The notes below the pieces were generated by a model. The model was not told the DNA's origin, ran no database searches, and saw only the letters and a program-made list of their open reading frames with translations. This document shows, piece by piece, positions 1 to 8,994 of a DNA stretch of 64,000 nucleotides; the first letter of the stretch is position 1; the number at the start of each line of letters is the position of its first letter. A program made the translations under genes and the position numbers. Location: positions 86,070 to 150,069 of the forward strand of contig NZ_JACX01000005.1 of NCBI RefSeq assembly GCF_000518085.1, given 5' to 3'. Source of the stretch: Bartonella grahamii ATCC 700132 (GTDB lineage: Bacteria; Pseudomonadota; Alphaproteobacteria; Rhizobiales; Rhizobiaceae).

Positions 1-194
1 AGCCTCTGATAATCCTTTTGCGACACGTTCCAAAAAGAAATGATAACTCTTTAATTTTTTAAGTGATGAAATCTATACTTAAGAATCTTAAAAATAAGTT
101 TTTTCAATGATCGTTCTTTTCATAAAAGAAAAAATTTTTATTTGCTAAAGTTTTAATTTTATTGATAATCATTTACCATGAGCGCTATTGAATA

Positions 195-355
195 GAGTTC
201 TCTCATCTTGATAAAGATCATTTATTTGCATGTTATGAGAAGAGTTTAATAGGGAGTATTTAAGAAAGAGTACATCATCCTCTCAATGGGTTATTTAAAT
301 GCAAGAATAGATGCAAATATGAGGGTAGGGAAATACAATTATGATGCTCGTTTGA
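195..355 (+). pseudogene. Integrase N-terminus relic (short)
   Basis: Bases 322-351 translate to RVGKYNYDAR, close to the GAGKYNDGA motif of the arm-type DNA-binding domain in the better preserved relics at 51.2 kb and 57.4 kb. The preceding 100 bases (TTTGCATGTTATGAGAAGAG and following) resemble the upstream flank of the relic at 17.65 kb. Only a fragment survives and there is no usable open frame. This is the weakest of the relics, and the call rests on similarity to the other copies. Confidence 0.35.
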
Positions 356-744
356 AAAGAAGCATTAAATTATCGTTTTATAAAAATAAAGGTTATAAAT
401 AAGCGCTTTTGCTTACGATAGTTTGTCTAAATAAAAAGCAAAAATATTTGCTGAATCTACCGATATTCAATTGTAAAGGGCGAAATTCAAAAAAGTGGAT
501 TAAAATTGTATAAAGTAGTATGGTGATCTTATTTAAAATTTATTGTGTTCTATTGGCTTGACCTATTTGAAATTTTAGATTTATTAATATCTCGTATTTA
601 AAGAAACCTCTCTTAATACCCTCAAGCTCATTGAGTGATGGGTTCTGTGATGGCATATGTAAAATACTTTGCGAATAGGATCATATAAAAACCATTGATT
701 ATTATCATTTTCATAAAATAAAAAGTGCAAGTTTATTTGAATAA

Positions 745-1000
745 AAGGAACAAAAAACGCTCTCATACTGTTTTTAGCTTTCTATGTTCTCTTTCAAAAC
801 TATAATTGATATAACATTGGGAGCTGGAAAATAAGATCGTATCAGTTTACACCTTTTGTTAAGCGTAAAAATGTAAAAATGGCTGTTCTATGAGTTTTAT
901 ATCATTCACGGGAACTTTTCGTTATATATTCACGGGTGCTGTCGTGAAATCAGTTTAGGTGCTCAGAATATCTTTTTAAGAAAGATGTAAATTAAAAAAT
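745..1000 (+). pseudogene. Integrase N-terminus relic
   Basis: Bases 817-831 read LGAGK, followed by a stop where the other copies have Tyr (TAT to TAA). Bases 931-963 read HGCCREISLGA, matching the HGRRREMGLGA-type strand expected about 35 residues later in an arm-type (DUF4102-like) integrase domain, and the text continues QNIFLRK. The two pieces are in different frames, so the gene is dead. It belongs to the same dispersed family as the relics at 17.7, 30.7, 47.7, 51.2 and 57.4 kb. Confidence 0.55.
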
Positions 1001-1138
1001 ACGTTATTTATACAATAAAATTTATACGATAATTTGTGATAGATTTCTTTTAGTATCTTGACGAATAAATTCGGGAACAATATGATGCACACGGTTTTAT
1101 GAAATGCATTCTTACGTTGCTTTTTAATTAAGGAGCCA

Positions 1139-1576
1139 ATGATGGCGATGGGCGAGAAACCCGTTATAAGCCGTAAGGAGGCTGAAGAGGAAAAGCAAGG
1201 AGAGTGTCTTCATTCAGAGGATTTGGAATGTCGTAGTAGGAACTTAAGCGTAGCTTTAGTGCGCAAGCAGGCATTAAAGAAGCGGGAGCATGAGAATAAG
1301 CGAGAGAAATCACAAGGAGGGATGGCAAATGCAATTAAGCTTTCCAGTGAATTTCTGGCGAGTGTTATAGTTGGTGTTATTTTAGGGTTAGGGTTTGATA
1401 AGTTAGCAGGTTCGTATCCTTGGGGATTGGTATTTTTTCTCTTCTTTGGATTTGCTGCTGGTGTAGTGAGTATTCTTCGGTCTGTAGGGTATGTTTCCTC
1501 CAGTCAATTAGGAAAAAAAGGCGTATTGCGCCAAGATAAACAAGATAAAGGGGCCAATGAGAGGTCCGATAAATGA
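1139..1576 (+). CDS. atpI: ATP synthase protein I (AtpI)
   Basis: Small membrane protein that assists F0 assembly, mainly c-ring formation, in the inner membrane. The 145-residue product has a charged N-terminal extension of about 60 residues, then two hydrophobic helices (about 72-88 and 93-110) joined by a short loop, the usual AtpI layout. An AGGAG sits four bases before ATG 1139; ATGs at 1142 and 1148 are alternatives. The end overlaps the longest frame of atpB, as expected at the head of an F0 operon. The Lys/Glu-rich N-terminal part is longer than in many homologues and could mean that the true start is further in (an ATG at 1322 follows AAGGAGGG). The family call is good because of context and helices, not residue-level catalytic motifs. 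Confidence 0.8.
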   Translation: MMAMGEKPVISRKEAEEEKQGECLHSEDLECRSRNLSVALVRKQALKKREHENKREKSQGGMANAIKLSSEFLASVIVGVILGLGFDKLAGSYPWGLVFFLFFGFAAGVVSILRSVGYVSSSQLGKKGVLRQDKQDKGANERSDK

Positions 1577-1583
1577 GGTTGAA

Positions 1584-2342
1584 GTGACAGCGCACGCTCC
1601 AGATCCTATTCATCAGTTTGAGGTTTCAAGGCTGATTAAGATTTCCATAGGAAATATGGATTTATCGTTTACAAATGTATCATTGTTTACAGTCCTCACG
1701 GTTGTTGTAACTTCTATTTTTCTCTTCATTTCATCATCAAGTCGTGGATTGGTTCCAACGCGGATGCAGTCTCTTTCGGAAATGGCATATGAGTTTGTAG
1801 CATCGACTCTGCGGGAATCATCTGGTGTACAGGGAATGCAGTTTTTTCCTTTAGTTTTTTCTCTGTTTACTTTTATTTTGGTTGCTAACTTTATTGGTCT
1901 TTTTCCTTATTTTTATACGGTTACATCGCAGATCATGATCACGTTTTCGTTAGCAATGGTGGTAATTTTGACGGTGATTGGTTATGGCTTTTATAAGCAT
2001 GGGGTCAGTTTTTTGAAACTGTTTGTTCCCAGTGGAGTTCCTGTTGTGGTTTTGCCTCTGGTGACAATGATTGAGGTTATTTCTTTTCTCTCCCGTCCAA
2101 TTAGTCTTTCTCTTCGTCTTTTTGCGAATATGCTTGCTGGTCATATTACGCTCAAAGTGTTTTCTGGGTTTGTTGTTTCAATGATTGGGGTAGGACTCGT
2201 AGGTGTGGGTGGTTCGGTTTTACCGCTTATTATGACTGTAGCGATTACTGCTCTTGAGTTTTTGGTCGCATTTCTTCAGGCTTACGTCTTTACGGTTTTA
2301 ACTTGTATGTATCTTAATGATGCAATTCATCCAGGACATTAA
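1584..2342 (+). CDS. atpB: F0 ATP synthase subunit a
   Basis: Subunit a forms the two proton half-channels against the c-ring. The sequence begins near the conserved DPIHQFEV, has about six hydrophobic helices, and carries the family signature [14 protein letters not shown] with the essential Arg, plus a C-terminal helix with [19 protein letters not shown] chose GTG 1584, which has GAGG five bases upstream and gives the family-typical N-terminus [12 protein letters not shown] (252 residues). The frame also has an ATG at 1557 that would overlap atpI by 20 bases and add nine residues. It is the second gene of the F0 operon. Confidence 0.95.
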   Translation: MTAHAPDPIHQFEVSRLIKISIGNMDLSFTNVSLFTVLTVVVTSIFLFISSSSRGLVPTRMQSLSEMAYEFVASTLRESSGVQGMQFFPLVFSLFTFILVANFIGLFPYFYTVTSQIMITFSLAMVVILTVIGYGFYKHGVSFLKLFVPSGVPVVVLPLVTMIEVISFLSRPISLSLRLFANMLAGHITLKVFSGFVVSMIGVGLVGVGGSVLPLIMTVAITALEFLVAFLQAYVFTVLTCMYLNDAIHPGH

Positions 2343-2396
2343 TAGAACTGGCGGTTTTCCGTCGAATAATGCAATTTCGCTTTAAAGGAGAATAAC

Positions 2397-2627
2397 ATGG
2401 AAATGGTGCTTGCAGCAAAATATATTGGCGCTGGTCTTGCTTGCTTTGGTATGGCTGGAACAGCTTTAGGACTTGGTAATATTTTTGGTAGCTATCTTTC
2501 TGGTGCATTACGAAATCCGTCAGCAGCAGATAGTCAGTTTGGACGTCTTGTCTTTGGTTTTGCTGTAACAGAAGCTTTGGGAATTTTTTCACTGCTTATT
2601 GCTTTACTACTTCTTTTTGGGGTTTAA
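2397..2627 (+). CDS. atpE: F0 ATP synthase subunit c
   Basis: This is the proteolipid of the rotating c-ring, two transmembrane helices joined by a polar loop. The 76-residue product shows the glycine-rich first helix (GAGLACFGMAGTALGLGNIF), the loop RNPSA, and a second helix with FAVTEALGIFS, where Glu of TEALG is the proton-carrying carboxylate. AGGAG lies seven bases before ATG 2397. The gene sits 54 bases after atpB. A 9-bp inverted repeat follows in the gap to the b' gene and might set relative expression, since many c subunits are needed per enzyme. Confidence 0.97.
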   Translation: MEMVLAAKYIGAGLACFGMAGTALGLGNIFGSYLSGALRNPSAADSQFGRLVFGFAVTEALGIFSLLIALLLLFGV

Positions 2628-2635
2628 TCATCATC

Positions 2636-2679
2636 AAAAGGGTATATCTGTTCTTGCATGAGGAAAGATTTACCCTTTT
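2636..2679 (+). other. Stem-loop in the atpE-b' gap
   Basis: AAAAGGGTA (2636-2644) and TACCCTTTT (2671-2679) are perfect 9-bp complements with a 26-base loop, placed 9 bases after the atpE stop. No T-run follows on the plus strand, so this looks more like an mRNA-processing or stability element, or a partial attenuator, than a strong terminator. The function is inference. Confidence 0.45.
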
Positions 2680-2758
2680 AGCTCTTAACCAGAGAGATGT
2701 CAGTCAGTTATCATCGGTTATAGAGGGCTTTAATAAGCTATTTAAAGGATGAAAGAAG

Positions 2759-3325
2759 ATGTTTGTTTCAAGCGCTTATGCACAGAACACTGAAACGTCG
2801 ATAGAACATATTAAAAAGGTGGCAGAACATGCAAATCGCGTGTTTCCGCCTTTTGATTTTGTACATTTTGGTTCGCATTTTTTCTGGTTGGCGATTTCTT
2901 TCGGACTTTTTTATCTTTTTATCTCTCGTGTAATTGTACCACGTATTGGTGGTGTCATTGAAACGCGGCGAGATCGAATCGCATCTGATTTAGATCAGGC
3001 AATGCGCATGAAGCAGGAAGCAGACATTGTTGTTGAAACTTATGAGCGGAAATTAGCAGAAGCGCGTTTGAAAGCGCATGCTATAGCGCAGGTAGCTAGT
3101 GAAGAATTAAAAGAAAAAGCAGAGCTTGAACGGAAAGAAATTGAAGAGAGTTTAGAAAAAAAACTCGCAGATGCTGAAAAACAGATAGCAAAAATTCGGG
3201 ATAAAGCGATGCAAAATGTTGGTTCTATCGCTGAAGAAGTGGCTCTTGAAATTGTGAAAAAATTGATTGACGTTGATATTAGCAAAGAGGCTGTTCGTTC
3301 AGTTGTTAAAACTGCGGATTATTGA
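2759..3325 (+). CDS. atpF': F0 ATP synthase subunit b' (peripheral stalk)
   Basis: One of two b-type stalk subunits that hold F1 still against the rotor; photosynthetic and many alphaproteobacterial enzymes use a b/b' heterodimer. The 188-residue product has a short N-terminal stretch ([10 protein letters not shown]), one membrane helix at about 38-60 ([14 protein letters not shown]) and then a long charged coiled coil (about 65-165) rich in Glu, Lys and Ala. A GGATGAAAGAAG stretch precedes ATG 2759. The next gene starts 11 bases after the stop. The N-terminal extension before the helix marks it as b' rather than b. Confidence 0.93.
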   Translation: MFVSSAYAQNTETSIEHIKKVAEHANRVFPPFDFVHFGSHFFWLAISFGLFYLFISRVIVPRIGGVIETRRDRIASDLDQAMRMKQEADIVVETYERKLAEARLKAHAIAQVASEELKEKAELERKEIEESLEKKLADAEKQIAKIRDKAMQNVGSIAEEVALEIVKKLIDVDISKEAVRSVVKTADY

Positions 3326-3336
3326 GGAAGACAAAA

Positions 3337-3831
3337 ATGACTGATACTTTTTGGGCATTTGTTGGGTTAGTTCTTTTTTTAGCTCTTTTAGTCTATTTCC
3401 AAATTCCACAGAGGGTTATACACCATCTTGATGCGCGCGCGAAGCGTATCAAAGATGAGCTGGATGAGGCTCTGCGTCTTCGTGAAGAGGCACAGGAAAT
3501 ATTGGCTGAATATCAACGCAAACATGCAGAAGCAGAAAAAGATGCGCAAGAAATTATTGCAGCAGCAAAACATGAAGTTGAATCTGTTATTGCTGAGGCT
3601 CGTACAAAAGCAGAAGAATATGTAAAAAACCGCAATAAATTGGCAGAGCAAAAAATTGCTCAAGCAGAAGCGGATGCGATACGCATGGTTTCTTCATCGG
3701 CTATTGATTTGGCAATTTCTACAGCACGTATCCTTATTGCAAAGGAATTAGATTCTAACAAGGCAGATGAACTTATTAAAGAGTCTCTTGAGAAAGAATC
3801 ATTTATCAAAATGAAAACATATCTTAATTAA
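3337..3831 (+). CDS. atpF: F0 ATP synthase subunit b (peripheral stalk)
   Basis: Second stalk subunit, partner of the b' product just upstream. The 164-residue product begins with a membrane helix (about residues 5-23, FWAFVGLVLFLALLVYF) followed by a long amphipathic coiled coil and a C-terminal delta-binding part. I chose ATG 3337, preceded by GAGGAAG at a good distance. A TTG at 3322 in the same frame would add five residues and overlap the upstream stop. It is the last gene of this F0 cluster; the F1 genes are not in the window, matching the split atp loci of Rhizobiales. Confidence 0.94.
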   Translation: MTDTFWAFVGLVLFLALLVYFQIPQRVIHHLDARAKRIKDELDEALRLREEAQEILAEYQRKHAEAEKDAQEIIAAAKHEVESVIAEARTKAEEYVKNRNKLAEQKIAQAEADAIRMVSSSAIDLAISTARILIAKELDSNKADELIKESLEKESFIKMKTYLN

Positions 3832-3846
3832 TGATATTTGAGAGAT

Positions 3847-3953
3847 AAAAAATGTCCTCTTTGGTTGCATAATTTTCTCAATATTAATTAATAAAAGTCA
3901 TAAAAAAGAAAAATTTATCTTCATTATTTTTATCAATTAATAGGACATTTTGA
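3847..3953. terminator. Long hairpin between convergent atpF and glyS
   Basis: AAAATGTCCT (3849-3858) and AGGACATTTT (3942-3951) are perfect 10-bp complements. Inside them ATTAATTAATAAAA (3883-3896) pairs with TTTTATCAATTAAT (3928-3941) with one mismatch. The structure lies between two convergent genes, so a bidirectional terminator is the simplest reading. The strength is inferred from base pairing only. Confidence 0.55.
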
Positions 3954-3955
3954 TT

Positions 3956-6178
3956 CTAAATGACAAGTTTTGAAAAGTCCGCAACCGATTGTGTAATAAT
4001 GTGAATACATTTGAGAAGAGCAAGACGGTTAGCACGAACATCAGGTTTTTTATCATTCACCAATACCTTTTCGAAAAATATATCAATCAATTTTCCAAGT
4101 GGCGCTAGCACACTGAGTACAAATGATAAATTTGTCGCATTGATGGGAGCAAGAACCTGTTTTTCTACTTCACAAATTGCATGATAGAGCTGCTTTTCTT
4201 CTTTCTCGACAAAGAGCTCAGGATTAATTTCATTCACTATTGTTGTGCTTTTTTGAAATTCATTTTCAAGAATATTGGCAGTACGTTTTACAGAGGCTAC
4301 AAAGTTCATTCCATCATGGGTATTGATAAAAGCGATAAGCGATTCGACACGACGTGCAACCAATAAAAAATCATCAGAATCTTTATTTAAAACGGCTTCA
4401 AGGGCATCGTAACGAGCACCTTCCTCTTTTAGATAGATTTTCAAACGGTCATGAAAAAAGAATAACAGGTCTGATAAAATATATTCTGTTTTTTCTGGAA
4501 GCAGATTCAGCAATTGTGAATTTTCTCTTTGAGAGATTTCATATTTATTTTTTTGTTTTAAGAAAAGATTCATTGCTAACTGAAACAGTGGCATAAGATT
4601 GATTTTCCAATCTCGCGAAAGTACAAGCCTAATAACTCCCAGTGCTGCTCGTCTTAACGCATAGGGATCTTTTGAGCCCGTTGGTTTTTCATTAATGAGC
4701 CAAAAGCCAACGAGCATGTCAATTTTGTCGGCGAGCATAACGGTTATAGCAAGCGGTTCTTGTGGAAGACGATCTGTTGGTCCTTGAGGTTTATAATGGT
4801 CCTCAATTGCTACAGCTACGCGAGGATCTTCCCCTTGAAGAAGGGCATATTTTTGCCCCATAACCCCTTGTAGTTCAGGAAACTCTCCGACAATTTCTGT
4901 TTGCAAATCAGCTTTTGCAAGGATTGCTGCACGTTTTGCTAAAAGAGGATCTGTCTGTATCAAAGGTGAAATTTCTTGTGCGAGTGTAGCAATGCGTTCT
5001 ACTCTTGCACCTTGCGTACCTAATTTAGCATGAAAAGTTACATTCAAATGATCAAGTCGCGCCATTCTTTGATCGAGAGGTTTTTTTATATCAAGATCAA
5101 ATTTTTTTATAGAAGATTCTAATTGTTGAATATCAGGCAAATCACGCTGATCGGTTTGCCAAAAATAAAGTGCATCAGAAAGACGGGCACGGACAACCTT
5201 ACTATTTCCTTTTGAAATTTCTTTGCCTTCATCATTTGAAAGAATATTAGAAACGAGAATAAAATGATGAGAAAGTTTTACTTTTTCTCCTTGTTTACGG
5301 GTAACAAAACATTTTTGATTAGCTCGAATGGTCAAGCGAATAATTTCTGGAGGAATATCAAGGAATGATTGGTCAAAATCACCCATCAGGATAACAGGCC
5401 ATTCAACAAGACCAGCAACTTCTTCTAGGAGGGGATTGTCTTGAACTAGTTCTAAACCGTTGGCAAAGCAGAGATTTTGGGCATCAGCTAAAATAATATT
5501 CTTTCGTCTTTCGGCATCCAGAATGACTTTATGGGTTTCAAGTTGAGTAACATAATCATCAAAGCGGCGCACTTGAAATGGCTTTCCATCACTTAAGAAA
5601 CGATGACCATAAGTTAAATTATTGCTTTTAAGAGAACCAATTGTAAACGGAATAACATGTGTTTCACCAATTTCTGGTCCGAAGACGCAAAGAATGTTTT
5701 GTAAGGGTCGAATCCACTTCAGAGCACCACTTTGTGCTGAATCTTTTCCCCAACGCATAGATTTCGGCCACGGAAAGTTGCGGATAATATTCGGTAAAAT
5801 ATCGGCAATAATTTCTTCTGCAGCTCGACCTTTTTTAACAATTTTAGCAATATAAAAATGACCTTTTTTATCATCATGTCCAATATGTGCTTCAGAAATA
5901 TCGTTTAATCCTGTTGCACGTAGAAAACCATCAATTACATGCTGTGGTGATTTTATACTAGGACCTCTTCGTTCTTCATGGATATCTTTTGAGCGTATGG
6001 AAAGTCCGCGTATGTCCAATGTTAGCCGACGAGGTGTCCAATATTCACGAGCAGCTTCATATATCAATCCAGCATTCACAAGTTGATCTGTAACAGATTT
6101 TTTGAGATCAGCAGCAGCTTTTCGTTGCATACGTGCGGGGATTTCTTCACTGAAAAGTTCAAGAAGAAGATCAGACAT
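3956..6178 (-). CDS. glyS: Glycyl-tRNA synthetase beta subunit
   Basis: Beta chain of the bacterial alpha2-beta2 glycyl-tRNA synthetase, needed for tRNA(Gly) recognition and charging in the cytosol. The 740-residue product starts [18 protein letters not shown], the canonical beginning of the family, and carries the long central region with PTDRLPQEPLAITVMLADKI and KDPYALRRAALGVIRL, then a C-terminal DALR-type anticodon-binding part. I chose ATG 6178 over an in-frame ATG at 6235, because 6178 overlaps the last base of the glyQ stop and matches family starts. It is translated directly after glyQ, giving coupled synthesis of the two chains. Confidence 0.96.
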   Translation of the reverse strand: MSDLLLELFSEEIPARMQRKAAADLKKSVTDQLVNAGLIYEAAREYWTPRRLTLDIRGLSIRSKDIHEERRGPSIKSPQHVIDGFLRATGLNDISEAHIGHDDKKGHFYIAKIVKKGRAAEEIIADILPNIIRNFPWPKSMRWGKDSAQSGALKWIRPLQNILCVFGPEIGETHVIPFTIGSLKSNNLTYGHRFLSDGKPFQVRRFDDYVTQLETHKVILDAERRKNIILADAQNLCFANGLELVQDNPLLEEVAGLVEWPVILMGDFDQSFLDIPPEIIRLTIRANQKCFVTRKQGEKVKLSHHFILVSNILSNDEGKEISKGNSKVVRARLSDALYFWQTDQRDLPDIQQLESSIKKFDLDIKKPLDQRMARLDHLNVTFHAKLGTQGARVERIATLAQEISPLIQTDPLLAKRAAILAKADLQTEIVGEFPELQGVMGQKYALLQGEDPRVAVAIEDHYKPQGPTDRLPQEPLAITVMLADKIDMLVGFWLINEKPTGSKDPYALRRAALGVIRLVLSRDWKINLMPLFQLAMNLFLKQKNKYEISQRENSQLLNLLPEKTEYILSDLLFFFHDRLKIYLKEEGARYDALEAVLNKDSDDFLLVARRVESLIAFINTHDGMNFVASVKRTANILENEFQKSTTIVNEINPELFVEKEEKQLYHAICEVEKQVLAPINATNLSFVLSVLAPLGKLIDIFFEKVLVNDKKPDVRANRLALLKCIHIITQSVADFSKLVI

Positions 6179-7119
6179 TAGGCTTCTCCAGTATATATTT
6201 GTCCAGCTTCTGTGAGTAAGAAGGCTTCCCCACAACGGCGCGCGAGATCACGAACGCGAAGAATGTAATTTTGTCGTTCGGTTACAGAAATAACGCCACG
6301 TGCTTGCAAAAGATTAAAGATATGGCTCGCTTTAATACATTGATCATAGGCAGGAAAAACACAGCGATGTAATATATTTTCTTTATTTGGTTTTCCAGCA
6401 TCAAGAAGTGCGCTGCATTCGCGTTCTGCATCGATAAAGTGCTGATGTAGCAGTTTTGTATCAGCAAATTCGAAGTTGTAATATGAGTATTCCTGTTCTG
6501 TCTGTAAAAAAATATCTCTATAACTTATTTTGTTTTCTCCCTCCAAACCATTAAAGTTAAGGTCATAGACGTTATCAACCCCTTGGATATACATCGCTAG
6601 ACGCTCAAGACCGTATGTGAGTTCCCCTGAAACTGGAGCGCATTCAATGCCACAAACTTGTTGAAAATAAGTAAATTGAGAGACTTCCATCCCATCGCAC
6701 CAGCATTCCCATCCAAGCCCCCAAGCACCAAGGGTGGGACTTTCCCAATCATCTTCAACAAAGCGAATATCATGCAGTTTTGTATCAAGTCCGATAGCTT
6801 GTAGCGACTTTATGTAAAGTTCTTGTAGATTGAGCGGAGAGGGTTTGAGAAGTACTTGGAATTGATAATAGTGTTGTAAACGATTTGGATTCTTACCATA
6901 TCGTCCATCTGTTGGACGTCTGGAGGGTTGGACATAAGCAACTTTCCAAGGGCGTGGACCTAGGGAGCGTAATGTTGTTGCGGGATGAAAAGTCCCAGCT
7001 CCGACTTCCATATCGTAAGGTTGCAAAATTGCACATCCATAGTGTGCCCAATAATTTTGCAAAGTTAAGATTAGTCCCTGAAAAGAACGTTTGGGGTTAA
7101 GATGTTCAGGCAGTTTCAC
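6178..7119 (-). CDS. glyQ: Glycyl-tRNA synthetase alpha subunit
   Basis: Catalytic class II chain that forms glycyl-adenylate and charges tRNA(Gly) together with the beta chain. The 313-residue product shows the family text [35 protein letters not shown], the motif-2 region [20 protein letters not shown] and the C-terminal [16 protein letters not shown]. The length is normal. Its stop TAA shares one base with the glyS start. Upstream is an 85-base gap to the TPR gene on the same strand, so the two may share a transcript. Confidence 0.97.
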   Translation of the reverse strand: MKLPEHLNPKRSFQGLILTLQNYWAHYGCAILQPYDMEVGAGTFHPATTLRSLGPRPWKVAYVQPSRRPTDGRYGKNPNRLQHYYQFQVLLKPSPLNLQELYIKSLQAIGLDTKLHDIRFVEDDWESPTLGAWGLGWECWCDGMEVSQFTYFQQVCGIECAPVSGELTYGLERLAMYIQGVDNVYDLNFNGLEGENKISYRDIFLQTEQEYSYYNFEFADTKLLHQHFIDAERECSALLDAGKPNKENILHRCVFPAYDQCIKASHIFNLLQARGVISVTERQNYILRVRDLARRCGEAFLLTEAGQIYTGEA

Positions 7120-7204
7120 GCTTTATACTCTTTATATTGGACTAAACAAAAGTAATTTTAGTTTCTCTGTTTATTATTTCATGTGGTTTATGGCTAAGCA
7201 TCGT

Positions 7205-8899
7205 TTATTGCAAACCAAATTTCAACTTTTCTTGAATTTGTTCAGAATTTTCTGGTTTTCCGTCAATTGCATGGTTCCATTGAAAGATTGCTTCACGTTT
7301 ACGTCCAACTTTCCAATAGGCATCACCTAAATGATCATTCAGTGTTGGGTCCTCAGGTTGTAATCTGACAGCATTTTCTAATATTTGCACTGCTTTATTA
7401 TATTCTTTTAGTTTATAATAAGCCCACCCTAAAGAATCGAGAATATGACTGTTGTGAGCTTGCAAAGCAGAAGCTTTTTGCAGCATACGGAGCGATTCTT
7501 CAAGCTTCTCACCACGTTCTACAAGGGAATAGGCTAAATAATTAAGAACCTGCGGTTGGTTTGGAAAAAATTCAAGCGATTTTCTCAAGTCAATTTCTGC
7601 TTTTGGCCATTGCTTTAAACGTTCGAAAGCAATACCACGCTGATAAAAGAGTTTCCAATCGTCCTGCTGAAAGTTTTTTATCTGGGCAATAGCGGTGTCT
7701 AGAGTTTTAATGGCCTCAAGGAATTTATTGTCCTGCATATAAAAAGCAACGAGCGTTATCAAAATATTACGATCATTGGGAAACTTTTCATTTAACAATG
7801 TGAGTAATTTTATTGCTTCTTTGTAATTGTTGTTATTGGCAAGAAGGAATGCAAGATGAAGTTGTCCATCTTTATAATAAGGAGATTTAGGGGATAAAGC
7901 GCGATAAAGTTTAATTGCTTTATGAGGATCACTCAATTTAGCAGAAATGTGTGCGAGCTGAAACAGTGTTGCGTCATTTTGAGGGTATAAGGCGAAAGAT
8001 AATTGCTTAAAAATACGTGCAATTCGCCCTGAGTTTTTGTGGTTGAGGGCTGTTCCAAAATTATATAGTACCTCGGCTGCTCCTTGTTGAGGTGTTTTAA
8101 TAACTCTCTCTAAGAAAGAATTTTTTTCAATTTTTTCTCGAAAGTTTTTAAGGACTTCTCGACCTGACAACATTTGTTCGCCATGTTGGATTGTTTGAAG
8201 AGCTTGGTTACGCATATTATGGCGCAATTGGAATGAGGCATAGGCTATGATAATACGTTCATAGGTATTAGGAGCGATAAGAGTCCCCTGTTTGTTACTA
8301 AGTGCTTTAATGAAATATTTTTTTGCATCCTTTGGCTGTTCTGCAAGGTCGCTCATAAGTGCTAGATGATAAGATATAAAAAGGTCATACCAGACAGGAC
8401 CTTTGAGTTTCTTAAGATCAGCGATTGCTTGAGATTTTTGTCCAGACCCAAATTTAATCCAAGCACCGATGAGTTCAGGTATTGGATTATTGGATTTCGG
8501 AGGTTCTTTTGATTGCAGAAGAAAATTGGCATTCTTATAGTCTTTTTTGATGAGACTTTCTACTGACAAAGTTAAAGAAACAAAGGGAGTTATAACATCT
8601 TGCTCTTTGAGTTTTTGGGCTTGTTGGACAGCTTCTTTAAAGTTTCCGACCGAGAGCATAGCTTCAAGGAGCTCTTTTTGTGTTTCAATGTTATCAGGTT
8701 GATAAACGAGTGCTTGTTTAAAGTAATTGATAGCAAGTTCTGTTTTATTTTCATGATTTGCAACCCTTCCAGCTAAATAAGCACCTGTAAATGAGCTTGT
8801 ATGAATTGCGGTGCTTATTTTACTGTAGGTGGGGAATGGCATCAGCATGATACCCACGATAAAGAGGGTAAAAATTCGGGATACCGTTGCAGAGCACAT
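7205..8899 (-). CDS. Exported tetratricopeptide-repeat protein
   Basis: Predicted scaffold protein of the cell envelope, function unknown. From the start chosen here the N-terminus is a signal peptide (MCSATVSRIFTLFIVGIMLM, cleavage near residues 25-28), followed by about 535 residues with many TPR helices: an early one around NYFKQALVYQPDN and a very regular block in the last 180 residues (LGWAYYKLKEYNKAVQILENA, then DHLGDAYWKVGRKREAI). I preferred ATG 8899 because AGGA lies eight bases upstream and the signal peptide begins at once; an ATG at 8950 would add 17 residues. Homologues are conserved in Rhizobiales next to isoprenoid genes, but no partner is known to me. Confidence 0.8.
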   Translation of the reverse strand: MCSATVSRIFTLFIVGIMLMPFPTYSKISTAIHTSSFTGAYLAGRVANHENKTELAINYFKQALVYQPDNIETQKELLEAMLSVGNFKEAVQQAQKLKEQDVITPFVSLTLSVESLIKKDYKNANFLLQSKEPPKSNNPIPELIGAWIKFGSGQKSQAIADLKKLKGPVWYDLFISYHLALMSDLAEQPKDAKKYFIKALSNKQGTLIAPNTYERIIIAYASFQLRHNMRNQALQTIQHGEQMLSGREVLKNFREKIEKNSFLERVIKTPQQGAAEVLYNFGTALNHKNSGRIARIFKQLSFALYPQNDATLFQLAHISAKLSDPHKAIKLYRALSPKSPYYKDGQLHLAFLLANNNNYKEAIKLLTLLNEKFPNDRNILITLVAFYMQDNKFLEAIKTLDTAIAQIKNFQQDDWKLFYQRGIAFERLKQWPKAEIDLRKSLEFFPNQPQVLNYLAYSLVERGEKLEESLRMLQKASALQAHNSHILDSLGWAYYKLKEYNKAVQILENAVRLQPEDPTLNDHLGDAYWKVGRKREAIFQWNHAIDGKPENSEQIQEKLKFGLQ

Positions 8900-8994
8900 G
8901 GAGCTAATCCTTTTCAAGATAATCAATCGATGGTGTTGTTTATAGATCATATCTCATTACTTTATTGAGAAATACTGCGATTCTTGCAAAGAAT

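Larger units (their letters stand above)
1..1138. other. Non-coding decayed region upstream of the ATP-synthase operon
   Basis: No convincing gene lies here; the only open frame of note (584-766, minus) has no ribosome site and no recognisable product. Translation of the plus strand shows two stretches resembling the start of the integrase relics described elsewhere in the window (about 195-355 and 745-1000). The last 100 bases before 1139 presumably carry the atp promoter, but I could not pick a convincing -35/-10 pair. The region is very AT-rich. Confidence 0.6.
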
